Positions 33,704 to 42,524 are shown, numbered from the stretch's first letter. The stretch is 64,000 bases of DNA from Gordonia alkaliphila (GCF_023017165.1 NZ_JALKBW010000001.1:1984001-2048000); one strand, 5' to 3'. Made by a program: numbers and translations. Notes: generated from the sequence alone by a model not told the origin.

Positions 33704-36364
33704 GTGGCTAAGAATGACCGCATCGAATCGGACTCGAGCCCCAAGGTCGTCGACAACGTAGTGGATCGGGAATTCACCGTCGAGCGCCTCGTGGAGAACC
33801 CGGTCGAGCGGATCGTCGACAAGCCCGTCACCCTCGAGCGGATCGTCGAACGCCTCGTGGTCGACACCGTGGACATGGTGGTCGACAAGCCCACCACCGT
33901 CAGCCGCCTGGTGGAGCGGCCGGTGGTGACCATCGTCGACTCTGTCGAGGACAAGGCCGTCGAGGTCAGCCGGCTGGTGGAGCGCCCCGTCGTCAGCGTG
34001 CGCGACGACGTGCAGGACGTCCCGGTCGACATCTCCCGACTGGTCGAGAAGCCGATCGTGAACATCGTCGACGACGTGGTCGACAAGCCCGTCGACGTCA
34101 CGCGGATGGTGGAGCGGCCGATCGTCACCGTCGTCGACGACGTGGTGGAGAAGCCCGTCGAGGTCAGCCGGCTCGTGGAGAAGCCGATCGTCACCGTCCT
34201 CGACGACGTGGTGGAGAAGCCCAAGCCGGTCTCCCGCATGGTGGAGAAGCCGATCGTCACCGTCGTCGACGAAGTGGTCGAGAAGCCCGTCGACGTCCCG
34301 CGCCTGGTGGAGCGTCCGGTCGTGTCGATCGTCGACGACGTCACCGAGAAGCCGATCAACATCCAGCGGATGGTGGAGAAGCCGGTCGTCTCGATCGTCG
34401 ACCAGGTCACCGAGAAGCCGGTCGATGTGTCCCGCGCTGTGGAGCAGCCGGTGGTGACCTTCGTCGACGACGTGGTGGACACCCCGGTGGACGTGCCGCG
34501 CCTGGTGGAGAAGCTCGTGGTGTCGTTCGTCGACGAGATCGTCGAACGCGAAGTGGACGTGCCGCGTCTGGTGGAGAAGCTGGTGGTCTCCATCGTCGAC
34601 GAAGTGGTCGACGCCCCGGTCGAGGTCGATCGCCTCGTGGAGAAGCTGATCGTCGACATCCGCGACCAGATCGTGGAGAAGGAAGTCACGATCGAGCGTG
34701 TCGTGGAGAAGCCGCTGGTCACCATCGTCGAACGCGAAGTCGAGATGCCGGTGGAGCAGATCGTCGAGAAGATCGTCGAAGTGCCGGTGGAGAAGATCGT
34801 CGAGGTCCTCGTCGAGAAGCCGGTGGAGCAGATCGTCGAGAAGATCGTCGAAGTCCCCGTCGAGAAGATCGTCTACAAGATGGTCGAAAAAGAGGTCGAG
34901 AAGGTCGTCGAGCTCGTCGTGGAGAAGCCGGTGATCAAACTCGTCGAGACCCCGCGCGAGGTGATCGTCGAGCAGATCGTCGAGAAGCCGGTCGAGAAGG
35001 TCGTCGACCACATCGTCGAGCGCATCGTCGAGAAGCCCAACGTGGTGGAGAAGGTCGTCGAGCAGTCGGTGGACCGGGTCGTCGAACGCGTGGTGGAGAA
35101 GCCCAACATCATCGAGCAGGTGGTGGAGAAGCCGGTCGACCGCATCGTCGAGCGCATGGTCGAGACCCCGAACGTCGTCGAGGAACTCGTCGAGAAGTCG
35201 GTGGACCGAGAGGTCGAGCGCGTGGTCGAGATGCCGAACATCGTGGAGAAGGTCGTCGAGAAGCCGGTCGACCGCGAGGTGGAACGCGTCGTCGAGATGC
35301 CGAACATCGTGGAGAAGGTGATCGAGAAGCCGGTCGACCACGTGGTCGAGCGCGTCGTCGAGACGCCGAACGTGGTGGAGAAGGTGATCGAGAAGGCCGT
35401 CGACCGCGAGGTGGAGCGCATCGTCGAGGTCCCCAATATCGTGGAGAAGGTTGTCGACCAGCCGGTCGACCGCGAGGTGGAGAAGATCGTCGAGAAGCTC
35501 AACATCATCGAGAAGGTGATCGAGGAGCCCGTCGACCGCATCGTGGAGCGGGTCGTCGAGACGCCGAACGTGGTGGAGAAGATCGTCGAGAAGTCGGTCG
35601 ACCGCGTGGTGGAGCGGATCGTCGAGACGCCGAACGTGGTGGAGAAGGTCGTCGAGCAGCCGGTGGAACGGTTCGTCGAACGCATCGTGGAGAAGCCGAA
35701 CGTGGTGGAGAAGATCGTCGAGAAGTCGGTCGACCGCGTGGTGGAACGCATCGTCGAGAAGCCCACCGTGGTCGAGAAGGTCATCGACAAGCCGGTGCAG
35801 CACGTCGTCGAGAAGGTCGTCGAGCGCCCGGAGATCACCGAGAAGCTGGTGGAGAAGCCGGTGACCCGCGAGTTCGAGAAGGTCGTCGAGAACCCCGTGC
35901 TGGTGGAGAAGCTGGTGGAGCGGGAGATCAACCAGGTTGTCGAGCGCGTGGTGGAGAAGCCCGTGTTCATCGATGTGGAGAAGGTCGTCGAGCGCCCCGT
36001 CTACGTCGAGGTCGAGAAGATCGTCGAGAAGCCGGTCGAGAAGATCGTCGAGGTGGTGGTCGAGAAGCCGGTCTTCGTGCGCAAGGTGGTGGAGCGCGAA
36101 GTGGAGCGGGTCATCGAGGATTCGACGGCGCAGCGCACCGTGACCCACCAGGCGCGCGGTGGCGTGGACCCGGAGGCGCAGTACCTCGAACGCGGGGACC
36201 TGGCCGACAGCAAGTGGCTCGACGCGCACACCGGCGCACACCCGGAGGACGGTGTCGCCGGGTCCTCCTCGCCCGAACTCGAGGTCCAGGGTCCGCTCGA
36301 CCCGAAGTGGGCCGTTCCGAGCAACGACGACGATGACGACACTCCGCGGGGTCGGCACTCCTGA
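33704..36364 (+). CDS. Giant V/E/K/P 22-residue-repeat protein, alveolin-like composition
   Basis: An 886-residue protein with no signal peptide and no membrane helix. Residues 42-349 are 14 repeats of 22 residues with the pattern VDVSRLVEKP plus IVTVVDDVVEKP. Residues 350-433 are an irregular bridge rich in EKIVEVP and VEKIV units. Residues 434-719 are 13 further 22-residue repeats of a second type, VDRVVERVVEKP plus NVVEKVVEKP. Residues 720-806 degenerate, and a polar tail with DDDDD follows. The repeat part is virtually free of Gly, Cys, Trp and His. Val/Ile every two to four residues with a Pro each 10-12 residues argues for beta arms with turns rather than a coiled coil. EKIVEVP-type repeats characterise alveolins and articulins of eukaryotic cortical cytoskeleton; homology is not claimed. 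GTG start behind GGGAGG. The function is unknown; a cytoplasmic scaffold is my inference from the repeats and from its partner gene. Confidence 0.85.
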   Translation: MAKNDRIESDSSPKVVDNVVDREFTVERLVENPVERIVDKPVTLERIVERLVVDTVDMVVDKPTTVSRLVERPVVTIVDSVEDKAVEVSRLVERPVVSVRDDVQDVPVDISRLVEKPIVNIVDDVVDKPVDVTRMVERPIVTVVDDVVEKPVEVSRLVEKPIVTVLDDVVEKPKPVSRMVEKPIVTVVDEVVEKPVDVPRLVERPVVSIVDDVTEKPINIQRMVEKPVVSIVDQVTEKPVDVSRAVEQPVVTFVDDVVDTPVDVPRLVEKLVVSFVDEIVEREVDVPRLVEKLVVSIVDEVVDAPVEVDRLVEKLIVDIRDQIVEKEVTIERVVEKPLVTIVEREVEMPVEQIVEKIVEVPVEKIVEVLVEKPVEQIVEKIVEVPVEKIVYKMVEKEVEKVVELVVEKPVIKLVETPREVIVEQIVEKPVEKVVDHIVERIVEKPNVVEKVVEQSVDRVVERVVEKPNIIEQVVEKPVDRIVERMVETPNVVEELVEKSVDREVERVVEMPNIVEKVVEKPVDREVERVVEMPNIVEKVIEKPVDHVVERVVETPNVVEKVIEKAVDREVERIVEVPNIVEKVVDQPVDREVEKIVEKLNIIEKVIEEPVDRIVERVVETPNVVEKIVEKSVDRVVERIVETPNVVEKVVEQPVERFVERIVEKPNVVEKIVEKSVDRVVERIVEKPTVVEKVIDKPVQHVVEKVVERPEITEKLVEKPVTREFEKVVENPVLVEKLVEREINQVVERVVEKPVFIDVEKVVERPVYVEVEKIVEKPVEKIVEVVVEKPVFVRKVVEREVERVIEDSTAQRTVTHQARGGVDPEAQYLERGDLADSKWLDAHTGAHPEDGVAGSSSPELEVQGPLDPKWAVPSNDDDDDTPRGRHS
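33827..34750 (+). repeat. 14 tandem 66-base coding repeats, type 1
   Basis: Each unit encodes 22 residues: a 10-residue arm ending in (E/D)(K/R)P or KL and a 12-residue arm ending in EKP, DKP or close variants. Units are diverged at the DNA level, indicating old, selected repeats rather than a fresh microsatellite. Confidence 0.9.
35003..35860 (+). repeat. 13 tandem 66-base coding repeats, type 2
   Basis: Each unit encodes 22 residues: VDR-hVERhVE-x-P (12) then Nhh-E-x-hhE-x-(P/S) (10). The period matches the type 1 block exactly, but the arm order is 12+10 instead of 10+12 and the sequence differs. Confidence 0.9.
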
Positions 36365-37803
36365 TGCAGGGGATTCGGGGGCGGCGGGGCCGCCTGGGAA
36401 TCGTGCTGGCCGCCTTCGTCCTGGTGTGGACCGCGCTCGCGGCACCGTCGGCGCACGCCGACCTGCGGTCGGACGGCCAGGCGGCGATCGACGCCTACGT
36501 CGCGGACGGGACGCGCAGCGCCGCTCTCGGAGCGCCACGCGGATCGCTGCGGACGGTGCGTCCGGGCGGTGTGGCGCAGGCCTACGCCAACGGGACCGTC
36601 TACTACTCGCCGGAGACGGGCGCGCACGCCGTCCTCGGCGCCATCCTCGCGCGGTACCGCGCGGTGGGCGGACCGGCCGCCATCGGATTTCCGACGCAGG
36701 ACGAGCAGCAGGCCGGGGACGGACGGTTCAGCGTCTTCGGGGAACCGGGGACCGCGGCCATCTACTGGAGCCCGAGCACCCGCGCCTCGCTGGTGACCGG
36801 CGGAGTGCTGCGTGCCTGGCAGGCGTCCGGCGGGGTCGACGGACCGTTCGGCTACCCGACGTCGGACACCGCCTACACCGGGCGGGCCGACGAGTCGGAG
36901 TTCGCCGGGCCCGCCGGCACCGCGATCGCCTGGTCGTCGACCAGCGGCCTGACCACGGTGCCGGCCGAACTCGCCGCCACCTACCCGGACATGGTGCTCG
37001 CTGCGCAGACGACCGAGGCGGAGCCGGCGAGCAGCGCGGCCGCGGCCGGTCCGGCCGCCGAGCAGTCGTGGTGGCAGAAGTGGTGGCCGTGGGTGGCGAT
37101 CGCCGCGGGCGTGCTGCTCGCGCTGATCCTGCTTGGACTGCTGATCCGATGGCTGCGTCGCCGGAAGGCCGCGCCCGAGGCGCCGGCACCGGTGGTCGAG
37201 AAGAAGGCCGCCGACAAGAAGGCTGCCGAGAAGAAGAAAGCTGCTGAGAAGAAGGCCTCGCCGGAGAAGCCACCGAAGAACAAGGCCTCGAAGAAGAAGG
37301 CCCCGAAGGTGGAGGCCGCCGGGGTGCCCGCGGCGCTCGTCGCTCAGGAGGCGGTCGCTGCGGAGCCCGCGTCGGCCCCCGAACCGGAGGCGGAAGCCGA
37401 ACCGGAGATCGTCCTCAGCGACGAGACGGCGCTCGCGTCGGCGCTGGTGGTGGCCTACCCGGACGAAGACGCTGCGGCGCTGACCGTCGCCTATGTCAAC
37501 AACGCGCTCGGCAGCGACCGCGGCGGCGACAGCGATGCGACCCACGCGTGGCTGCATCGCTCCGAGGCGGTCCCAGAAGAGTCGGGCGCAGAAGAGTCGG
37601 GCGCAGAAGAGTCGGGCGCAGACGAGCTGAATGCGGAAGAGCCGGACGCGGCGGCGTCGAATGTAGGAGAGTCGGACGCGGAAGAAGCTGACTCGGCAGA
37701 TCCGGATGCAGAAGCATCGGACCCCGCTGCGCGGGAAGCCGCCGAACCGGATTCGGACGTGCCCGACACGGACCTCGACGACGGGGCCGAACACCAGGAG
37801 TAG
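36364..37803 (+). CDS. LGFP-repeat wall-binding membrane protein with charged cytoplasmic tail
   Basis: A 479-residue protein. It has a signal sequence (1-32, likely cut after AHA) and an exported domain with three LGFP-type repeats (ALGAPRG near 54, AIGFPTQ near 106, PFGYPTS near 161), which bind the actinobacterial cell wall. A membrane helix follows (about 241-263, after WWQKWWPW) and then a cytoplasmic tail. The tail is first Lys/Ala-rich (266-316), then strongly acidic, with three exact EESGA units at 406-420. Its ATG overlaps the stop of the repeat-protein gene by one base (TGATG), so the two are translationally coupled. The topology would place the wall-binding part outside and a highly charged tail inside, suited to contact the cytoplasmic repeat protein; that contact is inferred. 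Confidence 0.8.
   Translation: MQGIRGRRGRLGIVLAAFVLVWTALAAPSAHADLRSDGQAAIDAYVADGTRSAALGAPRGSLRTVRPGGVAQAYANGTVYYSPETGAHAVLGAILARYRAVGGPAAIGFPTQDEQQAGDGRFSVFGEPGTAAIYWSPSTRASLVTGGVLRAWQASGGVDGPFGYPTSDTAYTGRADESEFAGPAGTAIAWSSTSGLTTVPAELAATYPDMVLAAQTTEAEPASSAAAAGPAAEQSWWQKWWPWVAIAAGVLLALILLGLLIRWLRRRKAAPEAPAPVVEKKAADKKAAEKKKAAEKKASPEKPPKNKASKKKAPKVEAAGVPAALVAQEAVAAEPASAPEPEAEAEPEIVLSDETALASALVVAYPDEDAAALTVAYVNNALGSDRGGDSDATHAWLHRSEAVPEESGAEESGAEESGADELNAEEPDAAASNVGESDAEEADSADPDAEASDPAAREAAEPDSDVPDTDLDDGAEHQE
37576..37620 (+). repeat. Three perfect 15-base coding repeats
   Basis: GAAGAGTCGGGCGCA occurs three times without a mismatch inside the acidic tail of the LGFP protein, encoding EESGA each time. 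Such exact units can change copy number between strains. Confidence 0.9.
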
Positions 37804-37806
37804 TGC

Positions 37807-38973
37807 ATGAAAGCAGCAGTCTGCCGCCAGGGCGAGTTCGCCGTTCAGGAGATCGAGCGGCCCGTTCCCGGGCCCGGGCAGGTGCTGCTGAAGGTGCTGC
37901 GGGCCGGTATCTGCGGATCCGACCTGCATGCGCGGGTGCACGCCGACGACACCGCCGAGTTGGTCACCGAGATCGGCTACGACCACTTCATGCGCACCGA
38001 TCAGGACGTGGTCCTCGGCCACGAGTTCGTCGGCGAGGTGGTCGCGTACGGCCCCAAGTGCCGCGAGCGCTGGCGGGTCGGAACGCGGGTGGTCTCGCTG
38101 CCCTTCCGTCGCGACGAGGCCGACGACGTGCAGCTGACCGGACTCTCGGCCAAGGCGCCGGGGGCCTTCGCCGAATACCTGCTGGTCGACGAGGCCGTGA
38201 CCATGCCCGTCCCGGAGGAGCTCGACTCCGATCTGGCCGCCCTCACCGAACCGCTGGCCGTCGGCTATCACGCCGTGGCGCGCAGCGAGATCGGTCGCGG
38301 CGAGGTGGCCGTCGTGGTCGGGTGCGGCCCCATCGGGCTCGCGGTGATCCTCATGCTCAAGGCGCGTGGGGTGCGCCGAGTGGTGGCCAGCGACCTGTCG
38401 CCGGCCCGTCGTCGTCTCGCCGAGCAGTGCGGCGCCGACGTGGTGATCGATCCGGCCGCGCAGGACTTGGCCGCGGCGCTGGGGGAGCACAGCATGCACT
38501 TCCAGACCGGTCCGGCGCTCATCGACTTCGCGCTGGAGTCGATGCGCAAGCTCCAGGTGATCCCCGGTCTGCCGTGGTGGCGGCTGATGGCTCTCGGTGC
38601 GCGCCTGGGGCAGGTGCCGAAGGGGCCGGTGGCCTTCGAGTGCGTGGGCGTGCCCGGCATGATCGACCGTCTCTGCACCGACATGCCCTATCGCTCGCGG
38701 ATCGTGGTGGTCGGCGTCTGCATGGAACCGGACGTGATCCGCCCGGCACTGGTCTCCAACAAGGAGATGGATCTGCGGTTCGTCTTCGCCTACGACCCGG
38801 ACGAGTTCCGAGCGACGCTGCACCTGATGGCCGACGGCAAGATCGACGCGCGGCCGTTGCTGACCGGCACCGTCGGGCTCGGCGGGGTCTCCGCGGCCTT
38901 CGCCGCGCTCGGCGACCCCGAGGTGCACGCGAAGATCCTCATCGACCCGGAGTCGTCGTCGAGCAGCGTCTGA
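37807..38973 (+). CDS. Zinc-dependent alcohol dehydrogenase family protein
   Basis: A 388-residue medium-chain dehydrogenase. Catalytic zinc ligands are visible in GICGSD (Cys near 38), GHEF (His-Glu near 70) and LTEPLAVG. The NAD(P) Rossmann motif is VVGCGPIGLAV near 170. The four-cysteine structural zinc lobe of classical alcohol dehydrogenases is absent. An insert between residues 48 and 65 and a 40-residue insert near 230 (FQTGPALIDFALESMRKL) set this subgroup apart. The substrate is unknown. It starts three bases after the LGFP gene, so it may be the third member of that operon. The C terminus is a serine run. Confidence 0.85.
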   Translation: MKAAVCRQGEFAVQEIERPVPGPGQVLLKVLRAGICGSDLHARVHADDTAELVTEIGYDHFMRTDQDVVLGHEFVGEVVAYGPKCRERWRVGTRVVSLPFRRDEADDVQLTGLSAKAPGAFAEYLLVDEAVTMPVPEELDSDLAALTEPLAVGYHAVARSEIGRGEVAVVVGCGPIGLAVILMLKARGVRRVVASDLSPARRRLAEQCGADVVIDPAAQDLAAALGEHSMHFQTGPALIDFALESMRKLQVIPGLPWWRLMALGARLGQVPKGPVAFECVGVPGMIDRLCTDMPYRSRIVVVGVCMEPDVIRPALVSNKEMDLRFVFAYDPDEFRATLHLMADGKIDARPLLTGTVGLGGVSAAFAALGDPEVHAKILIDPESSSSSV

Positions 38974-39132
38974 ACCCGCATGGAGTGTGAGGTGCGCCTC
39001 AAAACAGGTCCGGGGGAATCAATCGGACCGGGGTCCGGTTATCCTTGCTGTGGGTCGCAAGAGGCCCCCCGGAACCAAACGCCTTCCCGGCGTTGGTCAC
39101 CGCACAAACACCTAGCTTCAACAGGAGACCTC

Positions 39133-39690
39133 ATGGCCGCCACGCTGAACGCCCTGCCCCTGATCGCCGCCGGCACCTGGAACATCGACCAGGCCCACTC
39201 GACCGTCGGCTTCTCGGTCCGCCATCTGATGGTGTCGAAGGTCCGCGGCGAGTTCACCGAATTCTCCGGCGCCATTCAGATCGCCGAGGACGGCACCCCC
39301 TCGGTGGAGGCCGTGATCGACGTCGCGTCCATCGCCACCAAGAACGACCAGCGTGACGCCCACATCCGCTCGGCCGACTTCTTCCACGCCGACGAGTTCC
39401 CGAAGGCCACCTTCGTGTCGAAGTCGGTCACCCCGAAGGGCGACGACTTCATCCTCACCGGTGACTTCACCCTCAAGGGCGTTACCCGCACCGTCGACCT
39501 CAAGCTGGAGTTCAATGGCACCAACCCGGGCATGGGCGCGGGCCAGGTCGCCGGCTTCGAAGCCAGTGCCGTGATCAACCGTCGCGACTTCGGTATCGAC
39601 ATCGAGATGCCGCTGGAGACCGGTGGCAGCGTCGTCGGTGACAAGATCACCATCTCGCTCGAGATCGAGGCCGTGCTCGCCGGCGCCTGA
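39133..39690 (+). CDS. YceI family lipid-binding protein
   Basis: A 185-residue lipocalin-like protein. The family signature WNIDQAHSTVGFSVRHLMVSKVRGEF is present (WNIDQAHSTVGFSVRH, then VSKVRGEF), as are SADFFHADEFPKATFVS and NRRDFGID near the C terminus. There is no signal peptide after the ATG at 39133, which has AGGAGA upstream, so it is probably cytoplasmic, as in most actinobacterial members. YceI proteins bind polyisoprenoids such as quinones or their precursors. The precise role here is unknown. Confidence 0.9.
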   Translation: MAATLNALPLIAAGTWNIDQAHSTVGFSVRHLMVSKVRGEFTEFSGAIQIAEDGTPSVEAVIDVASIATKNDQRDAHIRSADFFHADEFPKATFVSKSVTPKGDDFILTGDFTLKGVTRTVDLKLEFNGTNPGMGAGQVAGFEASAVINRRDFGIDIEMPLETGGSVVGDKITISLEIEAVLAGA

Positions 39691-39789
39691 TCGGCCGCGG
39701 CACAAACGCCATAGCCTGAGCCCTCAGGCACCCTGCACCTCCCGCGTTTTGGGTAGTCTCACTCTGTTGCCCAAGTCGCGGGAGGTGTT

Positions 39790-41550
39790 GTGCCCATTCA
39801 GCGTTCACGCGTGGCACTGCACGCCGTCGCCGACCGGCTGGAAAGCCTGGGGCCGCGGCACTGGGTGACGTCGATCCTGGGCGCCGCCGGTTCGCCCGCC
39901 GAGCGTGAACAGTGGCTGGCCGCGGACTGGCAGGCGCTCGATACCGACCTGCGCAGTCGGCTCGTGGACCGGGCCGCGTTCGTCGCCTTCCTCTTCGGAG
40001 TCTTCTCCAAGCTGATCATCGGCTTGGAGACTTTTGCGTTGGTGCTCCTGGCCTTCAACGGCGGGCGCATCTCCCTGCACGCCGACATCAGCCACCCGGC
40101 CTTCTTCGACATGCTGATCGCGGCCGTCGTCGGCACCGCCGCCAGCACCGTGGTCGCGGTGCTGCTGATGCGGCCCCAGTTCGCCTGGTTCATCGCCGGC
40201 GCGCCCGCTGACTCGGCGCAGCGCCGGGCCGTGGCCCGCATTCCGATCCGGCAGGTCGGGGCCGACCTGGTCGGCTGGGCCGTCAGCTTCGTCACCTACG
40301 CCCTGATCGCCGACGTCAGTGACTTCTTTCTGGCCATCGTGGGCGGCGCGTTCGCGCTGGCCGCGATCACCTCCTGCAGCCTCACCTACCTGATCGCTGA
40401 GACGGCGACGCGGCCGTTGGCCATTCTCGCGCTGAGCGGCACCTCCGAGGCGCGCGTGGTGCACGGCGTGCGCGAACGCATGGTGGTGGTCTGGGGCGTG
40501 TCCTCGGCGGTGCCGATGGTCGGCCTCATCACCATCAACGCCGGCCGCTGGGCCGAGTGGTTGCCGCCCGCGGCCGGACCGCTCGACTGGGCATCGGTGG
40601 CCCTGGCGCTGGTCGCCCTCACTTCCGGCCTGAGCATCGTGATGCTGGTGGGCCGGGCCATCACCGACCCGCTCACCGAGATGCGCAAGGTGATCGAGGG
40701 TGCGGCGGACGGCGACTTCAGTCGCCGGGTCGCCGTCTACGACTCCTCCGAACTGGGCATCCTGCAGACCGGACTCAACGACCTGCTCGACGGTCTCTCC
40801 GAGCGCGAGCGCATTCGGGCGCTGTTCTCCAAGCACGTCGGCGACCGCGTCGCCGAACTCGCCATCGCGCAGGGCGAAGAGATGGTCGGCACCAACACCG
40901 ACGTCGCGGTGATCTTCGTGGACCTGACCGGCTCGACGGCGTTCGCGGCCGAAGGCGATCCGCGGGAGACGGCGGCCGTGCTCAACGTCTTCTTCTCGGT
41001 GGTGGCCGAGGTCGTCGCCGAGTACGACGGCCTGATCAACAAGTTCGAGGGCGACGCGGCGCTCGTGGTGTTCGGCGCGCCCACCGCCCTGGCCGACCCG
41101 GCAGGCGCCGCGCTGGCCGCCGCCCGCGAGCTGGGCGACCGACTCGGCGAGAAGGTTCCGCTCGAGTGGGGGATGGGCGTCGGCTACGGCCGCGTCTTCG
41201 CCGGTAACATCGGCGCGGAGAACCGCTACGAGTACACGGTGATCGGCGACTCGGTGAACGAGGCCGCGCGGCTGTCCGATCGGGCCAAACTGGGCGGCTC
41301 CCCGGTCTACGCCAGTGACGCCGCGGTCGCCGCCGCCGACCCGGACGAGGCCCGCCACTGGCAGCCGCTGGAGCGCGTCCTGCTGCGGGGGCGCAAAGAG
41401 TACACCGAGATCTACGTGCCGATGGAGTTGGCGAAACGGGCCGAACCGCCCACATTGGGTAGCGTGCTCTCGGAGTTGATGAAGCTGCCGGCCCGTCGGG
41501 GCAGGTGGCCGCACATGATGGATTCACCGAGGAAACAGGAGAAGAACTGA
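39790..41550 (+). CDS. Membrane class III adenylate cyclase with HAMP domain
   Basis: A 586-residue enzyme of the mycobacterial Rv1318c/Rv3645 type. Six membrane helices occupy about 60-285, a HAMP linker (VGRAITDPLTEMRKVIEGA onward) about 285-340, and the cyclase domain about 360-530. Catalytic residues are intact: metal aspartates in FVDLTGSTAF and KFEGDAALVVF, the adenine-selective lysine of KFEGD and aspartate of GDSVNEAARL, plus the transition-state Asn and Arg in that last motif. It should make cAMP. The GTG start has GGAGG four bases upstream. It overlaps the SDR gene by one base. A perfect CRP/GlxR site lies elsewhere in the window at 49929. Confidence 0.92.
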   Translation: MPIQRSRVALHAVADRLESLGPRHWVTSILGAAGSPAEREQWLAADWQALDTDLRSRLVDRAAFVAFLFGVFSKLIIGLETFALVLLAFNGGRISLHADISHPAFFDMLIAAVVGTAASTVVAVLLMRPQFAWFIAGAPADSAQRRAVARIPIRQVGADLVGWAVSFVTYALIADVSDFFLAIVGGAFALAAITSCSLTYLIAETATRPLAILALSGTSEARVVHGVRERMVVVWGVSSAVPMVGLITINAGRWAEWLPPAAGPLDWASVALALVALTSGLSIVMLVGRAITDPLTEMRKVIEGAADGDFSRRVAVYDSSELGILQTGLNDLLDGLSERERIRALFSKHVGDRVAELAIAQGEEMVGTNTDVAVIFVDLTGSTAFAAEGDPRETAAVLNVFFSVVAEVVAEYDGLINKFEGDAALVVFGAPTALADPAGAALAAARELGDRLGEKVPLEWGMGVGYGRVFAGNIGAENRYEYTVIGDSVNEAARLSDRAKLGGSPVYASDAAVAAADPDEARHWQPLERVLLRGRKEYTEIYVPMELAKRAEPPTLGSVLSELMKLPARRGRWPHMMDSPRKQEKN

Positions 41551-42428
41551 TGGGTGGTTGGTCGACCGCGGACATGCCGGATCAGCGCGGGCGACGCATC
41601 GTCGTCACCGGCGCGAACAGCGGGTTGGGGGAGCAGACGGCGCGGGCGCTGGGGCGCGCCGGTGCGGAGGTGGTCCTGGCCTGCCGCAATGTGGAGAAGG
41701 CGCAGCGCGTGGCCGATGAGATCGGCGAGAACGCGACGGTGGCGGCGCTCGACCTCGCCGACCTGACGTCGGTGCGGGCCTTCGCCGACGGCTTCGACGG
41801 TGCGGACGTGCTGATCAACAACGCCGGCGTGATGGCGTTGCCGCTCGGGCGTACCGCCGACGGCTTCGAGATGCAGATCGGCACCAACTTCCTCGGCCAC
41901 TTCGCCCTTACCGGACTGGTGCTGGACCGGATCGGTGAGCGCGTGGTGACCCTGTCATCGCTGGCGCACAACGTTGCGCGTCTGGACATCGACGACCTGA
42001 ACTGGGAGCGCCGCAAGTACAACCGCTGGGCGGCGTACGGCGATTCGAAGATCGCCGACCTGATGATGGCGCTGGAACTGGCCGAGCGGCTGGAGCAGGC
42101 GGGCTCGTCGACCATTTCGGTCGCCGCGCACCCCGGCTACGCCGCGACCGAGCTGCAGACCCGCACCGAATCGCTGGTGGACTGGGTGATGAAGCTCGGC
42201 AACGCCACGCCCCTGGCGCAGTCGGCCGCCGACGGCGCCCTGCCGACGCTGTACGCGGCCACCGCGCCGGAGGCGGTCAACGGCAAGTTCTACGGGCCCG
42301 CCCAATTCGGCGGCATGCGCGGTGCGCCCACCGAGGCCGGCTACCGCGGCGTGGCCGACGACGCCGCCGTCCGCGGCCGCCTCTGGTCGACCGCCGAGGA
42401 GCTCACCGGCGTCAGCTTCGACATCTGA
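41550..42428 (+). CDS. Short-chain dehydrogenase/reductase
   Basis: A 292-residue SDR resembling the retinol-dehydrogenase/protochlorophyllide-reductase subgroup. The cofactor motif TGANSGLGEQTA, NNAGVMAL, catalytic serine region VTLSSLAH and YGDSK (the YxxxK pair) are all present. The substrate is unknown. Its ATG overlaps the cyclase stop (TGATG) and has AGGAGAAG upstream, so it is co-translated with the cyclase. It ends before a very strong terminator. Confidence 0.88.
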   Translation: MGGWSTADMPDQRGRRIVVTGANSGLGEQTARALGRAGAEVVLACRNVEKAQRVADEIGENATVAALDLADLTSVRAFADGFDGADVLINNAGVMALPLGRTADGFEMQIGTNFLGHFALTGLVLDRIGERVVTLSSLAHNVARLDIDDLNWERRKYNRWAAYGDSKIADLMMALELAERLEQAGSSTISVAAHPGYAATELQTRTESLVDWVMKLGNATPLAQSAADGALPTLYAATAPEAVNGKFYGPAQFGGMRGAPTEAGYRGVADDAAVRGRLWSTAEELTGVSFDI

Positions 42429-42445
42429 GCGGTCTGAGAAGTTTC

Positions 42446-42484
42446 ATGTCCCGGTAGGTACCTCTGCGGTACCTACCGGGACAT
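42446..42484 (+). terminator. Terminator after the cyclase-SDR operon
   Basis: A 17-base perfect stem (42446-42462 with 42468-42484) and a 5-base loop, followed by AACACTTTT. It also separates the operon from the convergent alkB gene. Confidence 0.9.
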
Positions 42485-42524
42485 AACACTTTTCGCCGGC
42501 GGCAGCGGTGGCGCTCAGCGACGC

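Noticed and set aside
33827..35860. Tandem 66-base repeats as a CRISPR array or satellite.
   Set aside because: No unique spacers, units are diverged, and the whole region is one coding frame with a ribosome site.
33827..36118. The V/E/K/P protein as a long coiled coil.
   Set aside because: A proline at nearly every tenth to twelfth residue and a Val/Ile-rich pattern disfavour a continuous helix and heptads.
33506..36538. A 1010-residue open frame on the minus strand opposite the repeat protein, rich in LDDLLDRLLDD.
   Set aside because: It is the mirror of the 22-residue repeats: codons such as GTC, GAG and AAG give no stops in this antisense frame. It also runs through a tRNA-Asp gene and its terminator and lacks a ribosome site.
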